64,000 nt of DNA, from assembly GCA_963753075.1 (NCBI GenBank), contig CAVWAR010000017.1, positions 434,001 to 498,000 on the forward strand, read 5' to 3'. Each line of letters starts with the position of its first letter. The first letter of the stretch is position 1. Of the stretch, positions 8,589 to 16,892 are shown one piece after another. The notes under the pieces are model-generated. The model did no database searches. It was not told the DNA's origin and saw nothing but the letters and a program-made list of their open reading frames with translations. The position numbers and the translations under genes are program-made. This DNA comes from Prado023 sp963753075 (GTDB lineage Bacteria; Actinomycetota; Actinomycetes; S36-B12; CAIYMF01).

Positions 8589-9343
8589 GCCTGAGCCCCC
8601 GGATGTGGCGGGTACTGGGAATCGGAGCGGCTCTGCTGCTCCTGGTCGCTGGGTGGTTCGCCCTCATCAGCCCGACGCTCGCGAGCGCCGAGGCGCTCGA
8701 AGTGGAGGCGGTGAGCCAGCATCAGGCTTCGGATCAGCTCCGTGCGCGAATCTCGTTGCTGGAGAAGCAGAGCGAGGAATTGCCGGCGCAGGAGGCGATC
8801 CTGGCTGAGATCCGCCAGCAGATGCCACCGACCGTCGCGCTGCCCACACTGATCCGGAACCTGACGACGGTTGCGGAGGACGCCAACATGGTGGTCGCCT
8901 CGGTGACCCCGGGTCGGCCTGCTCCAGTCGAGCAGCCGACGGCCGCGCCGGCTGCGCCGGCTGATACCGGCTCGGGGGAGAGTTCGGAGGCGGAATCCGG
9001 GGATTCAGACTCGGCCGAGGCTGAAGCAGCGAGCTCGGACGCGACGAGTTCGGGCTCAGCCGCCCCGAGCGGACCCCAGGTGGAGGCCGTCAGCCTCAAC
9101 ATCGTGGCATGTGGGACGTTCGCCCAGGTGCGCAACTACCTCCGGGAGCTTGAGTCCATGAAGCGGGTGGTCCTGGTCAACGGTGTTGGCGTCGCGAGGG
9201 GATCCTGCGCTGAAGGATCGGCGGAGGACGACCTGACGGCCACGATCAGCGCGTTCGTGTTCACCCTGCCTCCCGCCAACCCGGTCTCCGATGACGTCAC
9301 CTCGGACGCCATTGAGGCAACGAAGGGCGACGACGATGAGTGA
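8585..9343 (+). CDS. pilO: Pilus alignment-complex protein PilO
   Basis: This bitopic membrane partner of PilN has 252 residues. There is one N-terminal helix (about residues 9-30), then a coiled-coil region (LRARISLLEKQSEELPAQ) followed by LAEIRQQMPPTVALPTLIRNL, the pattern expected of PilO. A Ser/Glu/Ala-rich linker (about residues 118-160) interrupts the external domain, which resumes with VEAVSLNIVACGTFAQVRNY. The ATG overlaps the pilN stop and its own stop overlaps the next start, so pilM-N-O-P are coupled. Confidence 0.88.
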   Translation: MSLSPRMWRVLGIGAALLLLVAGWFALISPTLASAEALEVEAVSQHQASDQLRARISLLEKQSEELPAQEAILAEIRQQMPPTVALPTLIRNLTTVAEDANMVVASVTPGRPAPVEQPTAAPAAPADTGSGESSEAESGDSDSAEAEAASSDATSSGSAAPSGPQVEAVSLNIVACGTFAQVRNYLRELESMKRVVLVNGVGVARGSCAEGSAEDDLTATISAFVFTLPPANPVSDDVTSDAIEATKGDDDE

Positions 9344-9950
9344 GCAGATCCTGGACCGCACGACCTCTTCCGGCGCACCCGTGCTATCCGGCATGGAGCC
9401 GATCGAGGAGGAGCCTTCTTCGCGCAACCGCACGCGCGTGATCGTGGCGGTGGCAGTCCTCGTGGGGATCGTCGTGGGGGGAATGGTGCTGCTCATGCTG
9501 AGGCCGGGTCCCGCCGAGGAGGTTGTGGACCGCGCAATCGCAGGGGCGGCTGTGGACGCGGCCATCGCGGCGCAGGCCGAGGCGGCGGCGGAGGCGGCAG
9601 CGGCCGAGCAGGTCACGACGACGACGAAGACCAAGGTGAAGATCACCAGCCGCGATCCCTTCGCGCCCCTGGTCCCGAAGGCGCCGCCCCCGCCGGCACC
9701 CAAGGCTGCTGCAGGGCCGGCAACCGAGGTCTCGGCCTCATCCGGCGTCACGATCTCGGCATTGAAAGTGTCCACGAACGGCGCCTCCGTGGCCCTCAAG
9801 CTGGACGGCAAGAAGTACGCGGTCGAGGAGGGCGAGGCGTTCGCGAAGAACTACCGGCTCTACGACATCTTCAACGACAACTGCGCGGGCTTCCTGTACG
9901 GGGACCAGAACGCGGTGGTCTGCGAGGGCGACTCGGTCACGCTGGGCTGA
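9336..9950 (+). CDS. Pilus assembly protein at the PilP position
   Basis: This 204-residue bitopic protein has a polar N-terminus, one membrane helix (about residues 32-54), an Ala/Glu-rich stretch, a Pro-rich linker (KAPPPPAPKAAAG) and a small C-terminal beta-type domain with a GDxV-like ending. It occupies the place of PilP after pilO, and the layout (helix, Pro-rich linker, small beta domain) resembles PilP, although there is no lipobox. ATG 9336 overlaps the pilO stop. The role in the alignment complex is inferred from position. Gram-positive systems lack the PilQ secretin that PilP normally contacts. Confidence 0.6.
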   Translation: MSEQILDRTTSSGAPVLSGMEPIEEEPSSRNRTRVIVAVAVLVGIVVGGMVLLMLRPGPAEEVVDRAIAGAAVDAAIAAQAEAAAEAAAAEQVTTTTKTKVKITSRDPFAPLVPKAPPPPAPKAAAGPATEVSASSGVTISALKVSTNGASVALKLDGKKYAVEEGEAFAKNYRLYDIFNDNCAGFLYGDQNAVVCEGDSVTLG

Positions 9951-10061
9951 CCGGCCGCCCGCTACGACGCCGATCGCCCCGCGCGCGGGAGGTCGCGACC
10001 GGGACGCAGCCTGACGTTCGCACCGACAGGCACCGCTGCCCGCACATGACAGAATCGGACA

Positions 10062-11247
10062 ATGCTCCGATGGCTCACCGCTGGCGAATCCCATGGCCCG
10101 GCCCTTGTCGGCATCCTCGAGGGGATGCCCGCTGACGTCGCGATCACGACCACCGATATCTCCCGTGAGCTCCAGCGCCGCCGCCTGGGCATCGGGCGCG
10201 GCGCCCGGATGAAGTTCGAGGCCGACGAGGTGCGCGTGCTCGGAGGCGTCCGGCACGGGCGGACGATCGGTGGCCCGGTGGCCATCGAGGTGGGCAACAG
10301 CGAATGGCCCAAGTGGGTGGAAGTGATGTCGGCCGACCCGGTCGATGAGGACGTGCTGGCCGCGCTGGCCCGCAATGCCCCGCTGACGCGTCCGCGCCCG
10401 GGTCATGCCGACCTCGCCGGCATGCAGAAGTACGGCTTCGACGGAGTCCCGTCCGGTGCTCGAGCGGGCCTCGGCCCGGGAGACTGCTGCGCGGGTCGCG
10501 CTCGGCGCGGTCGCCAAGGCGTTCCTGCATGACGTGCTGGGTGCGGGCGTCATCAGCCACGTCGTCGAGCTCGGAGCCGTGGCGGTCCCCTCGGACACCA
10601 CGCTTCCGGGTCCGGACGACCTGGACGCCATCGATGCCGATCCGGCTCGATGCGCCGATCCGGCCACCGCAGCTCTCATGGCCGAGGAGGTCGAGGCAGC
10701 CCGGCGTGACGGGGACACCCTGGGCGGCGTCGTCGAGGTGGTGGTGGACCAGCTGCCGCCGGGACTTGGCTCGCACGTCCACTGGGATCGTCGCCTCGAC
10801 TCGCGGCTCGCCGCGGCCCTCATGGGCATCCAGGCGATCAAGGGCGTCGAGGTGGGGGACGGATTCCAGCTGGCCCGCACCCGCGGCTCCCTTGCCCACG
10901 ACGAGATCCTCCCCGACGGCCCCGGCCGCGTTCGCCGGGCCTCGGGCCGCGCCGGCGGGACCGAGGGTGGGATGAGCACCGGTGAGCTGCTGCGCGTTCG
11001 GGCGGCCATGAAGCCGATCGCCACCGTTCCCCGCGCGCTGCGCACCGTCGACGTCTCGACCGGAGAGGAGGCCCGCGCCAACAACCAGCGCTCCGATGTG
11101 TGCGCCGTGCCCGCGGCCGGCGTCGTCGCCGAGGCGATGGTTGCCCTGGTGGTGGCTGACGCTGTGCTGGAGAAGTTCGGGGGCGACAGCATCGTGGAGA
11201 CCCGGCGCAACGTCGAGGCCTACCTCGCCGATCTGGCCATCCGATGA
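10062..11247 (+). CDS. aroC: Chorismate synthase (frameshifted near 10443)
   Basis: It catalyses the last shikimate step, converting EPSP to chorismate with reduced FMN. Family motifs include the N-terminal LTAGESHGPALVGILEGMPA, the RRRLGIGRGARM segment, RPGHADLAGMQKYGFD, then in the next frame RPVLERASARETAARVA, and the C-terminal RSDVCAVPAAGVVAEAM. The frame changes by +1 at 10442-10444: dropping one G gives YGFDESRPVLERA and a ~394-residue protein of normal length. Because both halves are well conserved and the enzyme is normally essential, a base-call error is more likely than inactivation. It heads the aroC-aroK-aroB-aroQ operon, with aroK overlapping its stop. Confidence 0.9.
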
Positions 11248-11789
11248 CCGCACCGGTCGTCGTGCTGGTCGGCGTGCCGGGCGCAGGCAAGTCGACAACG
11301 GGCCGCGTACTGGCCGAGCGCCTCAGCGTGTCCTTCCGGGACACCGACGCGGACATCGAGGCGAGCACGGGGCGGACGATCGCCGACATCTTCGTCGAGT
11401 CCGGCGAACCCGAGTTCCGCCGGCTCGAGGCGGCAGCTGTGGCGGCAGCGCTCCACGACCATGGGGGGGTCCTTGCCCTCGGCGGCGGGGCAGTGACCGA
11501 CCCCGGGACGCAACAGCTCCTGCGGGGCGGGCCGGTGGTGTGGCTGCGCGTCGGCCTTGCATCCGCGTCACAGCGGGCCGGCCTGTCCGGGGCTCGGCCG
11601 GTCCTGTTGGGCAATGTGCGGGCCCAGATGAAGGGCCTCATGGATGCGCGGGCCCCGCTGTACACCGACGTCGCGCGGCTGATCGTCGACACCGACGCAC
11701 TGAGCGTCGAGGAGACAGTGAACGAGATCGTCGCCGGCCTGGAACTCGTCCCGCCGGGCGCAGACACCGACCAGGAGACCAACCAGTGA
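11244..11789 (+). CDS. aroK: Shikimate kinase
   Basis: It phosphorylates shikimate at the 3-hydroxyl using ATP. The 181-residue protein has a P-loop at residues 10-18 (GVPGAGKST), the shikimate-binding DTDADIE segment, the GGGAV motif and a lid region with an Arg pair. The ATG overlaps the aroC stop by four bases and its own stop overlaps the aroB GTG, so the three genes are translationally coupled. Confidence 0.93.
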   Translation: MTAPVVVLVGVPGAGKSTTGRVLAERLSVSFRDTDADIEASTGRTIADIFVESGEPEFRRLEAAAVAAALHDHGGVLALGGGAVTDPGTQQLLRGGPVVWLRVGLASASQRAGLSGARPVLLGNVRAQMKGLMDARAPLYTDVARLIVDTDALSVEETVNEIVAGLELVPPGADTDQETNQ

Positions 11790-12874
11790 CCGACGCCACC
11801 CGGATCACCGTCGCTGCCGAGCGGCCCTATGAGGTCGTCGTCGGGCGGGGGCTGCTCGGTGAGCTGCCTGCGACGCTCGGCACGCAGGTGCAGCGCGTCG
11901 CGATCATCCATCCCGCGGCCCTGCGCACGTCCGCGGAGGCGATCCAGGAGGACCTCGCAGCAGCCGGATACACCGCGATCCTGCTGGAGACCCCCGACGC
12001 GGAGGAGGCGAAGACCGCCCAGGTGGCCGCCTTCTGCTGGGGGGTGCTCGGACAGGCGGGCTTCACCCGGTCGGACGCGATCGTGGGCGTCGGGGGAGGC
12101 GCCACCACCGACCTCGCGGGATTCGTTGCCGCAACCTGGCTGCGCGGGGTGCGGGTGGTGCACGTCCCCACGACGCTGCTCGGCATGGTCGACGCGGCCG
12201 TGGGGGGCAAGACCGGGATCAACACGCCGGAGGGCAAGAACCTCGTGGGGGCGATCCACGAACCGGCTGGGGTGCTGTGCGACCTGAACTCCCTGGAGAC
12301 CCTTGCCCGCAACGATCTGGTGGCCGGCATGGCCGAGGTCGTCAAGGCCGGCTTCATCCGTGACACGACGATCCTCGACCTCGTCCGGGCCGATCCGGTC
12401 GCTGCGGTCGACCCGACGAGCCCTGTGCTCCGCGAGCTGATCGAGCGGGCGATCCGGGTCAAGGCGGAGGTGGTCGCTGGAGACCTGCACGAGACCTCCC
12501 GGGCACCCGGTGGCCGGGAGATCCTCAACTACGGCCACACCCTCGGCCACGCGATCGAGCGCGCCGAGCGCTACCGGTGGCGACACGGTGCGGCCGTGTC
12601 CGTGGGCATGATGTTCGCCGCCGAGCTGGCCTGCCTCGCGGGCCGGATCAGCGAGGAGGACGTCGACCTGCACCGCGACATCCTCACCTCGATCGGCCTG
12701 CCGGTCACCTACACCGGCGCCTGGCCCCAGCTGGCCGAGGCGATGATGGTGGACAAGAAGGCCCGGGGCAGCCAGCTGCGCTTCGTCATCCTCGACGGCA
12801 TCGGCTCGCCGATGTTCCTCGACGGCCCGGACCCGGCCATGTTGCTCGCGGCCTACGGCCAGATCGCCGACTGA
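11786..12874 (+). CDS. aroB: 3-Dehydroquinate synthase
   Basis: This is the second enzyme of the shikimate pathway, converting DAHP to 3-dehydroquinate with NAD+ and a divalent metal. The 362-residue product shows the NAD-binding GVGGGATTDLAGF, the conserved VDAAVGGKTGIN loop, the Lys-containing AEVVKAGF and the metal-binding NYGHTLGHAIE. The start is GTG 11786, overlapping the aroK stop. It is followed 30 bases later by aroQ. Confidence 0.94.
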   Translation: MTDATRITVAAERPYEVVVGRGLLGELPATLGTQVQRVAIIHPAALRTSAEAIQEDLAAAGYTAILLETPDAEEAKTAQVAAFCWGVLGQAGFTRSDAIVGVGGGATTDLAGFVAATWLRGVRVVHVPTTLLGMVDAAVGGKTGINTPEGKNLVGAIHEPAGVLCDLNSLETLARNDLVAGMAEVVKAGFIRDTTILDLVRADPVAAVDPTSPVLRELIERAIRVKAEVVAGDLHETSRAPGGREILNYGHTLGHAIERAERYRWRHGAAVSVGMMFAAELACLAGRISEEDVDLHRDILTSIGLPVTYTGAWPQLAEAMMVDKKARGSQLRFVILDGIGSPMFLDGPDPAMLLAAYGQIAD

Positions 12875-12904
12875 GCGGCGCAGGATCTGGATAGGGTCAC
12901 CACC

Positions 12905-13354
12905 ATGGCGGTGACCGAGTTGCGTGACGTGCTGGTGCTCAACGGCCCCAACCTGGGCCGGCTCGGCGCGCGCGAGCCCGATGTCTACGGGTCGACCTCG
13001 TTCGGCGAGCTCGCCGAGCTGTGTCGCGAGTGGGGTCGTGCCCGTGGGATGGCCGTGTACGTCCGGCAGACCGACTCCGAGTCCGAGCTGATCGGCTGGT
13101 TGCACGAAGCCGCCGACGCCCGGATCCCCACCGTGCTCAACCCCGCGGCCTTCACCCACTACTCCTACGCGCTGCGTGACGCGGCGGCGATGCGCACGGC
13201 GCCGCTGATCGAGGTGCACCTGAGCAACCCGCACGCGCGCGAGGAGTTCCGGCACACCTCGGTCATCTCCGCGGTCGCCAGCGGCGTGATCGCCGGCTTC
13301 GGCGTCCGCTCCTACGAACTGGCCCTGGACGCACTGACGACCACCACCACCTGA
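12905..13354 (+). CDS. aroQ: Type II 3-dehydroquinate dehydratase
   Basis: It dehydrates 3-dehydroquinate to 3-dehydroshikimate and normally forms a dodecamer. The 149-residue protein has the family LNGPNLGRLGAREPDVYG start with the catalytic Tyr28, the substrate loop NPAAFTHYSYALRDA (family usually NPGAYTHTS), the catalytic-His region EVHLSNPHAREEFRHTS and GFGVRSYELAL. The Tyr/Phe changes in the Asn-Pro loop are mild variations. Many actinobacteria have pepQ between aroQ and efp; here there is only a 210-base gap. Confidence 0.93.
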   Translation: MAVTELRDVLVLNGPNLGRLGAREPDVYGSTSFGELAELCREWGRARGMAVYVRQTDSESELIGWLHEAADARIPTVLNPAAFTHYSYALRDAAAMRTAPLIEVHLSNPHAREEFRHTSVISAVASGVIAGFGVRSYELALDALTTTTT

Positions 13355-13393
13355 GGCCGCCGGGCCGGGGGCGACGATCCCCACCCCGTTCAC

Positions 13394-13432
13394 CCTCCCG
13401 GTTTCCGTTCCACCTCCGCGAACTCCGGGAGG
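13394..13432 (+). terminator. Possible hairpin after the aro operon
   Basis: An 8-bp inverted repeat (CCTCCCGG at 13394-13401 with CCGGGAGG at 13425-13432, 23-base loop) lies in the 210-base gap between aroQ and efp. The long loop makes it only a weak terminator candidate. Confidence 0.3.
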
Positions 13433-13564
13433 ATGGGCGCAACGCTGGAGGGCGAACGTGCCCGGGGCGCGGCGGCGACGATTCGGGGGTCGTGGGGGCT
13501 TGCCGGTACCCTTGTGCCCTTGGGCATCGCCCCACCCCGTCACCAGAATCAACTTGGGAGAACC

Positions 13565-14125
13565 ATGGCCACGACCAACGACCTGAAGAACGGCATCGTG
13601 CTCAACATCGATGGCCAGCTGTGGACCGTGGTCGAGTTCCAGCACGTCAAGCCCGGCAAGGGGCCGGCCTTCGTGCGGACCAAGCTGAAGAACGTGCTGT
13701 CCGGCAAGGTCGTGGACAAGACCTTCAATGCCGGCGTCAAGGTCGAGACGGCCAACGTCGACAAGCGCGACATGACCTACCTGTACAAGGACGGCGAGGA
13801 CTACGTCTTCATGGATCAGCAGGACTACGACCAGATGCACGTCGGCGGCGACGTGGTCGGGGGCGCTGCCAAGTACCTGCTCGAGAACCAGAATGCCCTG
13901 GTCGCCACGCACGACGGGCTGCCGCTGTACGTCGAGCTGCCTGCGTCGGTCGAGCTCGTGATCACCTACACCGAGCCGGGTCTGCAGGGGGATCGCTCCA
14001 CGGGCGGCACGAAGCCCGCCACCCTCGAGACCGGCGCGGAGATCCAGGTCCCGTTGTTCGTCGAGCAGGGCACGACCGTGAAGGTCGACACCCGCGACGG
14101 GTCCTACCTCGGCCGCGTGAACTGA
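13565..14125 (+). CDS. efp: Translation elongation factor P
   Basis: It rescues ribosomes stalled at polyproline stretches. The 186-residue protein has the three-domain EF-P layout: KOW-like domain I with the modifiable loop FQHVKPGKGPAF (tip Lys32), domain II with EDYVFMDQQDYDQ, and domain III with the signature-like KPATLETGAEIQVPLFV ending in TRDGSYLGRV. ATG 13565 is preceded by GGGAGAA. Proline-rich targets occur in this window, for example the repeat protein at 60219. nusB follows after three bases. Confidence 0.95.
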   Translation: MATTNDLKNGIVLNIDGQLWTVVEFQHVKPGKGPAFVRTKLKNVLSGKVVDKTFNAGVKVETANVDKRDMTYLYKDGEDYVFMDQQDYDQMHVGGDVVGGAAKYLLENQNALVATHDGLPLYVELPASVELVITYTEPGLQGDRSTGGTKPATLETGAEIQVPLFVEQGTTVKVDTRDGSYLGRVN

Positions 14126-14128
14126 CCC

Positions 14129-14551
14129 GTGACCGCACGCGGCAAGGCGCGCAAGCGCGCGCTGGACATCCTCTACTCCGCGGACCTGCGCGGGGTATCA
14201 CCAGACGTCGTGCTGGCGGAGGGGCCAATCTCCGAGGGCGCCGCCAAGGCCCAGCCGCCCAATCCCTACATCGCCACGCTGGTGAAGGGGGTGGCCGAGC
14301 ATCAGGCGCGCATCGACGACCTGCTGAGCACCTACTCCTCCGGCTGGGCGCTTGACCGCATGCCCGCCGTTGACCGCAACGTCCTGCGGATCGGGGTCTT
14401 CGAGCTCCTGTGGTGCGAGGACGTGCCCGACGCGGTCGTGATCGATGAAGCCGTGGGTCTGGCGCGCGGACTGTCCACCGACGAGTCTCCGGCGTTCGTG
14501 AACGGGGTTCTGGCCCGCATCCTGGACCTGCGCCCCCGCCTGGCCGTCTGA
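14129..14551 (+). CDS. nusB: Transcription antitermination factor NusB
   Basis: This RNA-binding factor acts with NusE (S10) in rRNA antitermination. The 140-residue all-helical protein begins ARGKARKRALDILYSADLRG (the Arg-rich BoxA-binding helix). It also has WALDRMPAVDRNVLRIGVFELL and AVVIDEAVGLARGLSTDESPAFVNGVL, all diagnostic. The start is GTG 14129, three bases after efp; efp-nusB is a common actinobacterial pair. Confidence 0.94.
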   Translation: MTARGKARKRALDILYSADLRGVSPDVVLAEGPISEGAAKAQPPNPYIATLVKGVAEHQARIDDLLSTYSSGWALDRMPAVDRNVLRIGVFELLWCEDVPDAVVIDEAVGLARGLSTDESPAFVNGVLARILDLRPRLAV

Positions 14552-14591
14552 GTCGGTGGATCACGGGTGCTGCCTGGGCCTGATCGCATCG

Positions 14592-14665
14592 TGCCCCGGG
14601 TGGGATTCGAACCCACACTGGACGGTTTTTGAGACCGCTTCCTCTGCCGGTTGGGATACCGGGGC
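14592..14665 (-). tRNA. tRNA with CAA anticodon (Leu), short variable loop
   Basis: A 74-base cloverleaf on the minus strand: 7-bp acceptor stem GCCCCGG/CCGGGGC, anticodon stem GCGGT/ACCGT, loop CTCAAAA with anticodon CAA, and T arm GTGGG-TTCGAAT-CCCAC. The CAA anticodon reads Leu UUG. The variable region is only five bases (CCAGT), whereas bacterial tRNA-Leu is normally class II with a long variable arm, and the D stem is weak. The CCA end is not encoded. It lies in the nusB-pdtaR gap, convergent to nusB. Confidence 0.85.
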
Positions 14666-14675
14666 GTGGGAGCCC

Positions 14676-14681
14676 ATGCTA
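14676..14681 (-). promoter_or_regulatory. Candidate -10 box of the tRNA gene
   Basis: TAGCAT on the minus strand fits the actinobacterial TAnnnT -10 pattern and lies 10 bases upstream of the mature tRNA 5' end. No good -35 element is visible. Confidence 0.35.
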
Positions 14682-14769
14682 GTCGAGCGGATCGGTGCCC
14701 CGGGAGCCCACAGGCCGGGGCCACAGTGCCCGGTCGGTCAGCACGGGGGCTCGCCGGTATCGTGGCCGT

Positions 14770-15354
14770 GTGCCGGTTCGTGTCGTGGTCGTCGAGGACG
14801 AGGCCCTGATCCGTCTGGACCTGGTCGAGATGCTGACCGAATCGGGCTACGACGTCGTGGGCCAGGCGGGGGATGGGGAGACCGGCATCCGCCTGGTCCG
14901 CCAGTTGCGCCCGGATGTCGTGCTGATGGATGTCAAGATGCCCGTTCTGGACGGGGTGTCGGCTGCTGAGTCGCTCGTCGGGGATGCGATCGCCCCGATC
15001 GTGCTGCTGACCGCCTTCAGCCAGTCGGACCTCGTTGACCGAGCCCTGGCCGCCGGCGTCCAGGGCTATGTGGTCAAGCCCTTCACCGCCGATGAGCTTC
15101 GTCCCGCGATCGAGATCGCCCGGGCCCGCTTCGCTGAGCTGGCAGAGCTGCGCACCGGCTTGGCCGACGTCGAGGGGCGCCTCGAGGCCCGCAAGTCCAT
15201 CGATCGTGCCAAGTCCGCGCTGCAGGCACGCTTCGGCTGGGACGAGCAGGTTGCCTTCGCCTGGCTGCAGCGCGCCGCGATGGACCAGCGGGTGCCGATG
15301 GCCGACGTGGCGCGTGCGGTCCTGGAGCGAGGTGACGCGGCCGATCCGGCCTGA
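14770..15354 (+). CDS. pdtaR: ANTAR-domain response regulator PdtaR
   Basis: This 194-residue response regulator acts on RNA rather than DNA. The receiver domain (residues 1-120) has the acidic pair E9/D10, the phospho-acceptor D54 (VLMDVKMP) and K103 (YVVKPF). The C-terminal ANTAR domain has SIDRAKSALQ, AFAWLQRAAMDQRVPM and DVARAVL, matching the RNA-hairpin-binding consensus. The likely partner, a PdtaS-type histidine kinase, is not in the window. In mycobacteria this pair controls antitermination of specific transcripts. Start chosen at GTG 14770; upstream in-frame codons would extend the conserved N-terminus with non-family sequence. Confidence 0.9.
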   Translation: MPVRVVVVEDEALIRLDLVEMLTESGYDVVGQAGDGETGIRLVRQLRPDVVLMDVKMPVLDGVSAAESLVGDAIAPIVLLTAFSQSDLVDRALAAGVQGYVVKPFTADELRPAIEIARARFAELAELRTGLADVEGRLEARKSIDRAKSALQARFGWDEQVAFAWLQRAAMDQRVPMADVARAVLERGDAADPA

Positions 15355-15455
15355 ACGCGGCGGCCTCCTCCAGCCAACGGACCGGTCGATGCGGTAGTTT
15401 CCTGAGGGCGGGGACCTCGTTCGGACGCGTCTTGCGACTCCTGAGAAGGAGAGTC

Positions 15456-16727
15456 ATGCCCACCAGACTCACCATCGGCGTGGCGGCTGTGGCCTCGATC
15501 GTGGCGCTGGCGGCCTGCACGAACTCCTCGGACACCACGCCTGGCGGGGCAGCCGACGTTCCCGAAGGGTCCCTGGTGATCTCCAGCGACCTGCCCCTGC
15601 AGGGCCCCGCTGCTGCGGCGTCCGAGTCGACCAACAACATGATCAGTCTGTACCTCGAGCAGGAGGGCAACCTGGCGGGGGAGTACCCGATCGAGTTCCG
15701 GACGTATGACAACTCGACGGAGGAGAAGGGTGGGTGGGACGACGCGGCGTGCGCCAGGAACGCCCAGGTGCACGTCTCTGACCCGGACGAGATTGCCGTC
15801 GTCGGCCCGTACGACTCGGGCTGCGCGAAGATCATCACTCCGGTGCTGAACCAGGACCCGGACGGTCCCATGCTGATGGTGTCCCATGCCAGCACCAATC
15901 CGGGACTGACGAAGGCCTGGGCGACGGGGGAGCCGGAGATCTACTACCCAACCAGTGACCGCAACTTCGCGCGGGTTGTGACCACCGATGACTACCAGGG
16001 CGCTGCTGCGGCGCAGTTCATGGCCAAGGACCTCAAGGTCAGGAAGTGCTTCGTGATCAACGATCGTGAGACCTACGGGCAGGGAATCGCCAAGGCGTTC
16101 GTCGACGAAGCTGCGGAGCGGGACATCGAGATCCTCGGCAACGAGCCGTGGGATGCGGACCAGGATGACTACGCAGAGCTCTTCGAGCTGATCAAGACGT
16201 CGAAGCCTGATTGCCTCTACATCGCCGGCACCTACGACAGCAACGGTGGCCAGCTCGTCAGGGACAAGGTGGAGTTCCTCGGCGACAACGAGAAGGTCAT
16301 CACGATGGCCCCGGACGGCTTCACCGGCTATCCGGAGTTCCAGGAGCAGCAGGAGGCCCAGGGCGTCTACCTGACGTTCGCCGGCCAGGACCTCGGTTCG
16401 CTGACCGAGGAGGGTGACCTGGCCGCGGCCCTCACGAAGGCCTACGAGGAGAAGTTCGGCGAGCCGCCGGTCTCCGCCTCAGGGTTGTACGCCGTGGCCG
16501 CCACGCAGGTCATTCTCGAGGCGATCGCCCAGTCAGACGGGACTCGGCAAGGGGTCACGGAGGCGGTGTTCAGCGGGAAGGGCATCACAATCCCGGCTGA
16601 GGAGTCGGTCCTGGGCACGGAGATCAGCATCGACCCCGAAAGCGGGGACATCGACAACAAGGATGTCACCGTCCTGCTCATGGAGGACGGGCAGGAGTCG
16701 CTGGTGGGACCCTGGCGCGTCCGCTGA
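15456..16727 (+). CDS. Branched-chain amino acid-type ABC substrate-binding lipoprotein (first copy)
   Basis: This 423-residue exported lipoprotein has a signal peptide ending in the lipobox LAAC (lipidated Cys about residue 23), then a type I periplasmic-binding fold with SSDLPLQGPAA at the ligand cleft, AVVGPYDSGCAKI, and DRETYGQGIAKAFVDEA. It belongs to the LivK/leucine-binding family but differs considerably from the second copy at 16893. ATG 15456 has a strong AGAAGGAGAG ribosome site. It probably shares the LivHMGF transporter encoded convergently downstream; substrate specificity cannot be read from sequence. Confidence 0.85.
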   Translation: MPTRLTIGVAAVASIVALAACTNSSDTTPGGAADVPEGSLVISSDLPLQGPAAAASESTNNMISLYLEQEGNLAGEYPIEFRTYDNSTEEKGGWDDAACARNAQVHVSDPDEIAVVGPYDSGCAKIITPVLNQDPDGPMLMVSHASTNPGLTKAWATGEPEIYYPTSDRNFARVVTTDDYQGAAAAQFMAKDLKVRKCFVINDRETYGQGIAKAFVDEAAERDIEILGNEPWDADQDDYAELFELIKTSKPDCLYIAGTYDSNGGQLVRDKVEFLGDNEKVITMAPDGFTGYPEFQEQQEAQGVYLTFAGQDLGSLTEEGDLAAALTKAYEEKFGEPPVSASGLYAVAATQVILEAIAQSDGTRQGVTEAVFSGKGITIPAEESVLGTEISIDPESGDIDNKDVTVLLMEDGQESLVGPWRVR

Positions 16728-16770
16728 TCCCGCCCGAGGGGCAGTGCGCCGTCGTTGGGCAGGAGGATCT

Positions 16771-16786
16771 GTTACCAATCTGTTAC
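16771..16786 (+). promoter_or_regulatory. GlnR-like operator upstream of the second liv binding protein
   Basis: GTTAC-n6-GTTAC, part of two tandem 11-bp units ATCTGTTACC(A/C) (16767-16788). The arrangement satisfies the AC-n9-AC core and GTnAC half-site of actinobacterial GlnR boxes. It ends 106 bases before the ATG at 16893. A similar site lies at the same distance from livH. Confidence 0.45.
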
Positions 16787-16892
16787 CCCCGTAGCAGAGA
16801 TTCTGTGCTGAATCCGGCTCTGGGTCATGTAGGTTCCGGCCCACGGTGCGCTCCTGCGTGCACCAATCCGAGACCCGAGAGAACGGACGAAC

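Noticed and set aside
10838..13912. Open frame of about 1,020 codons on the minus strand across aroC-aroB-aroQ
   Set aside because: Lies antisense to well-conserved genes, has no family motifs and shows the His/Arg/Gly-rich composition typical of antisense frames in GC-rich DNA.
15355..15455. GlnR-like site before the first substrate-binding lipoprotein
   Set aside because: The nearest candidate (GTGAC-n6-GATCC around 15335) lacks the second AC of the core and lies in pdtaR coding sequence.
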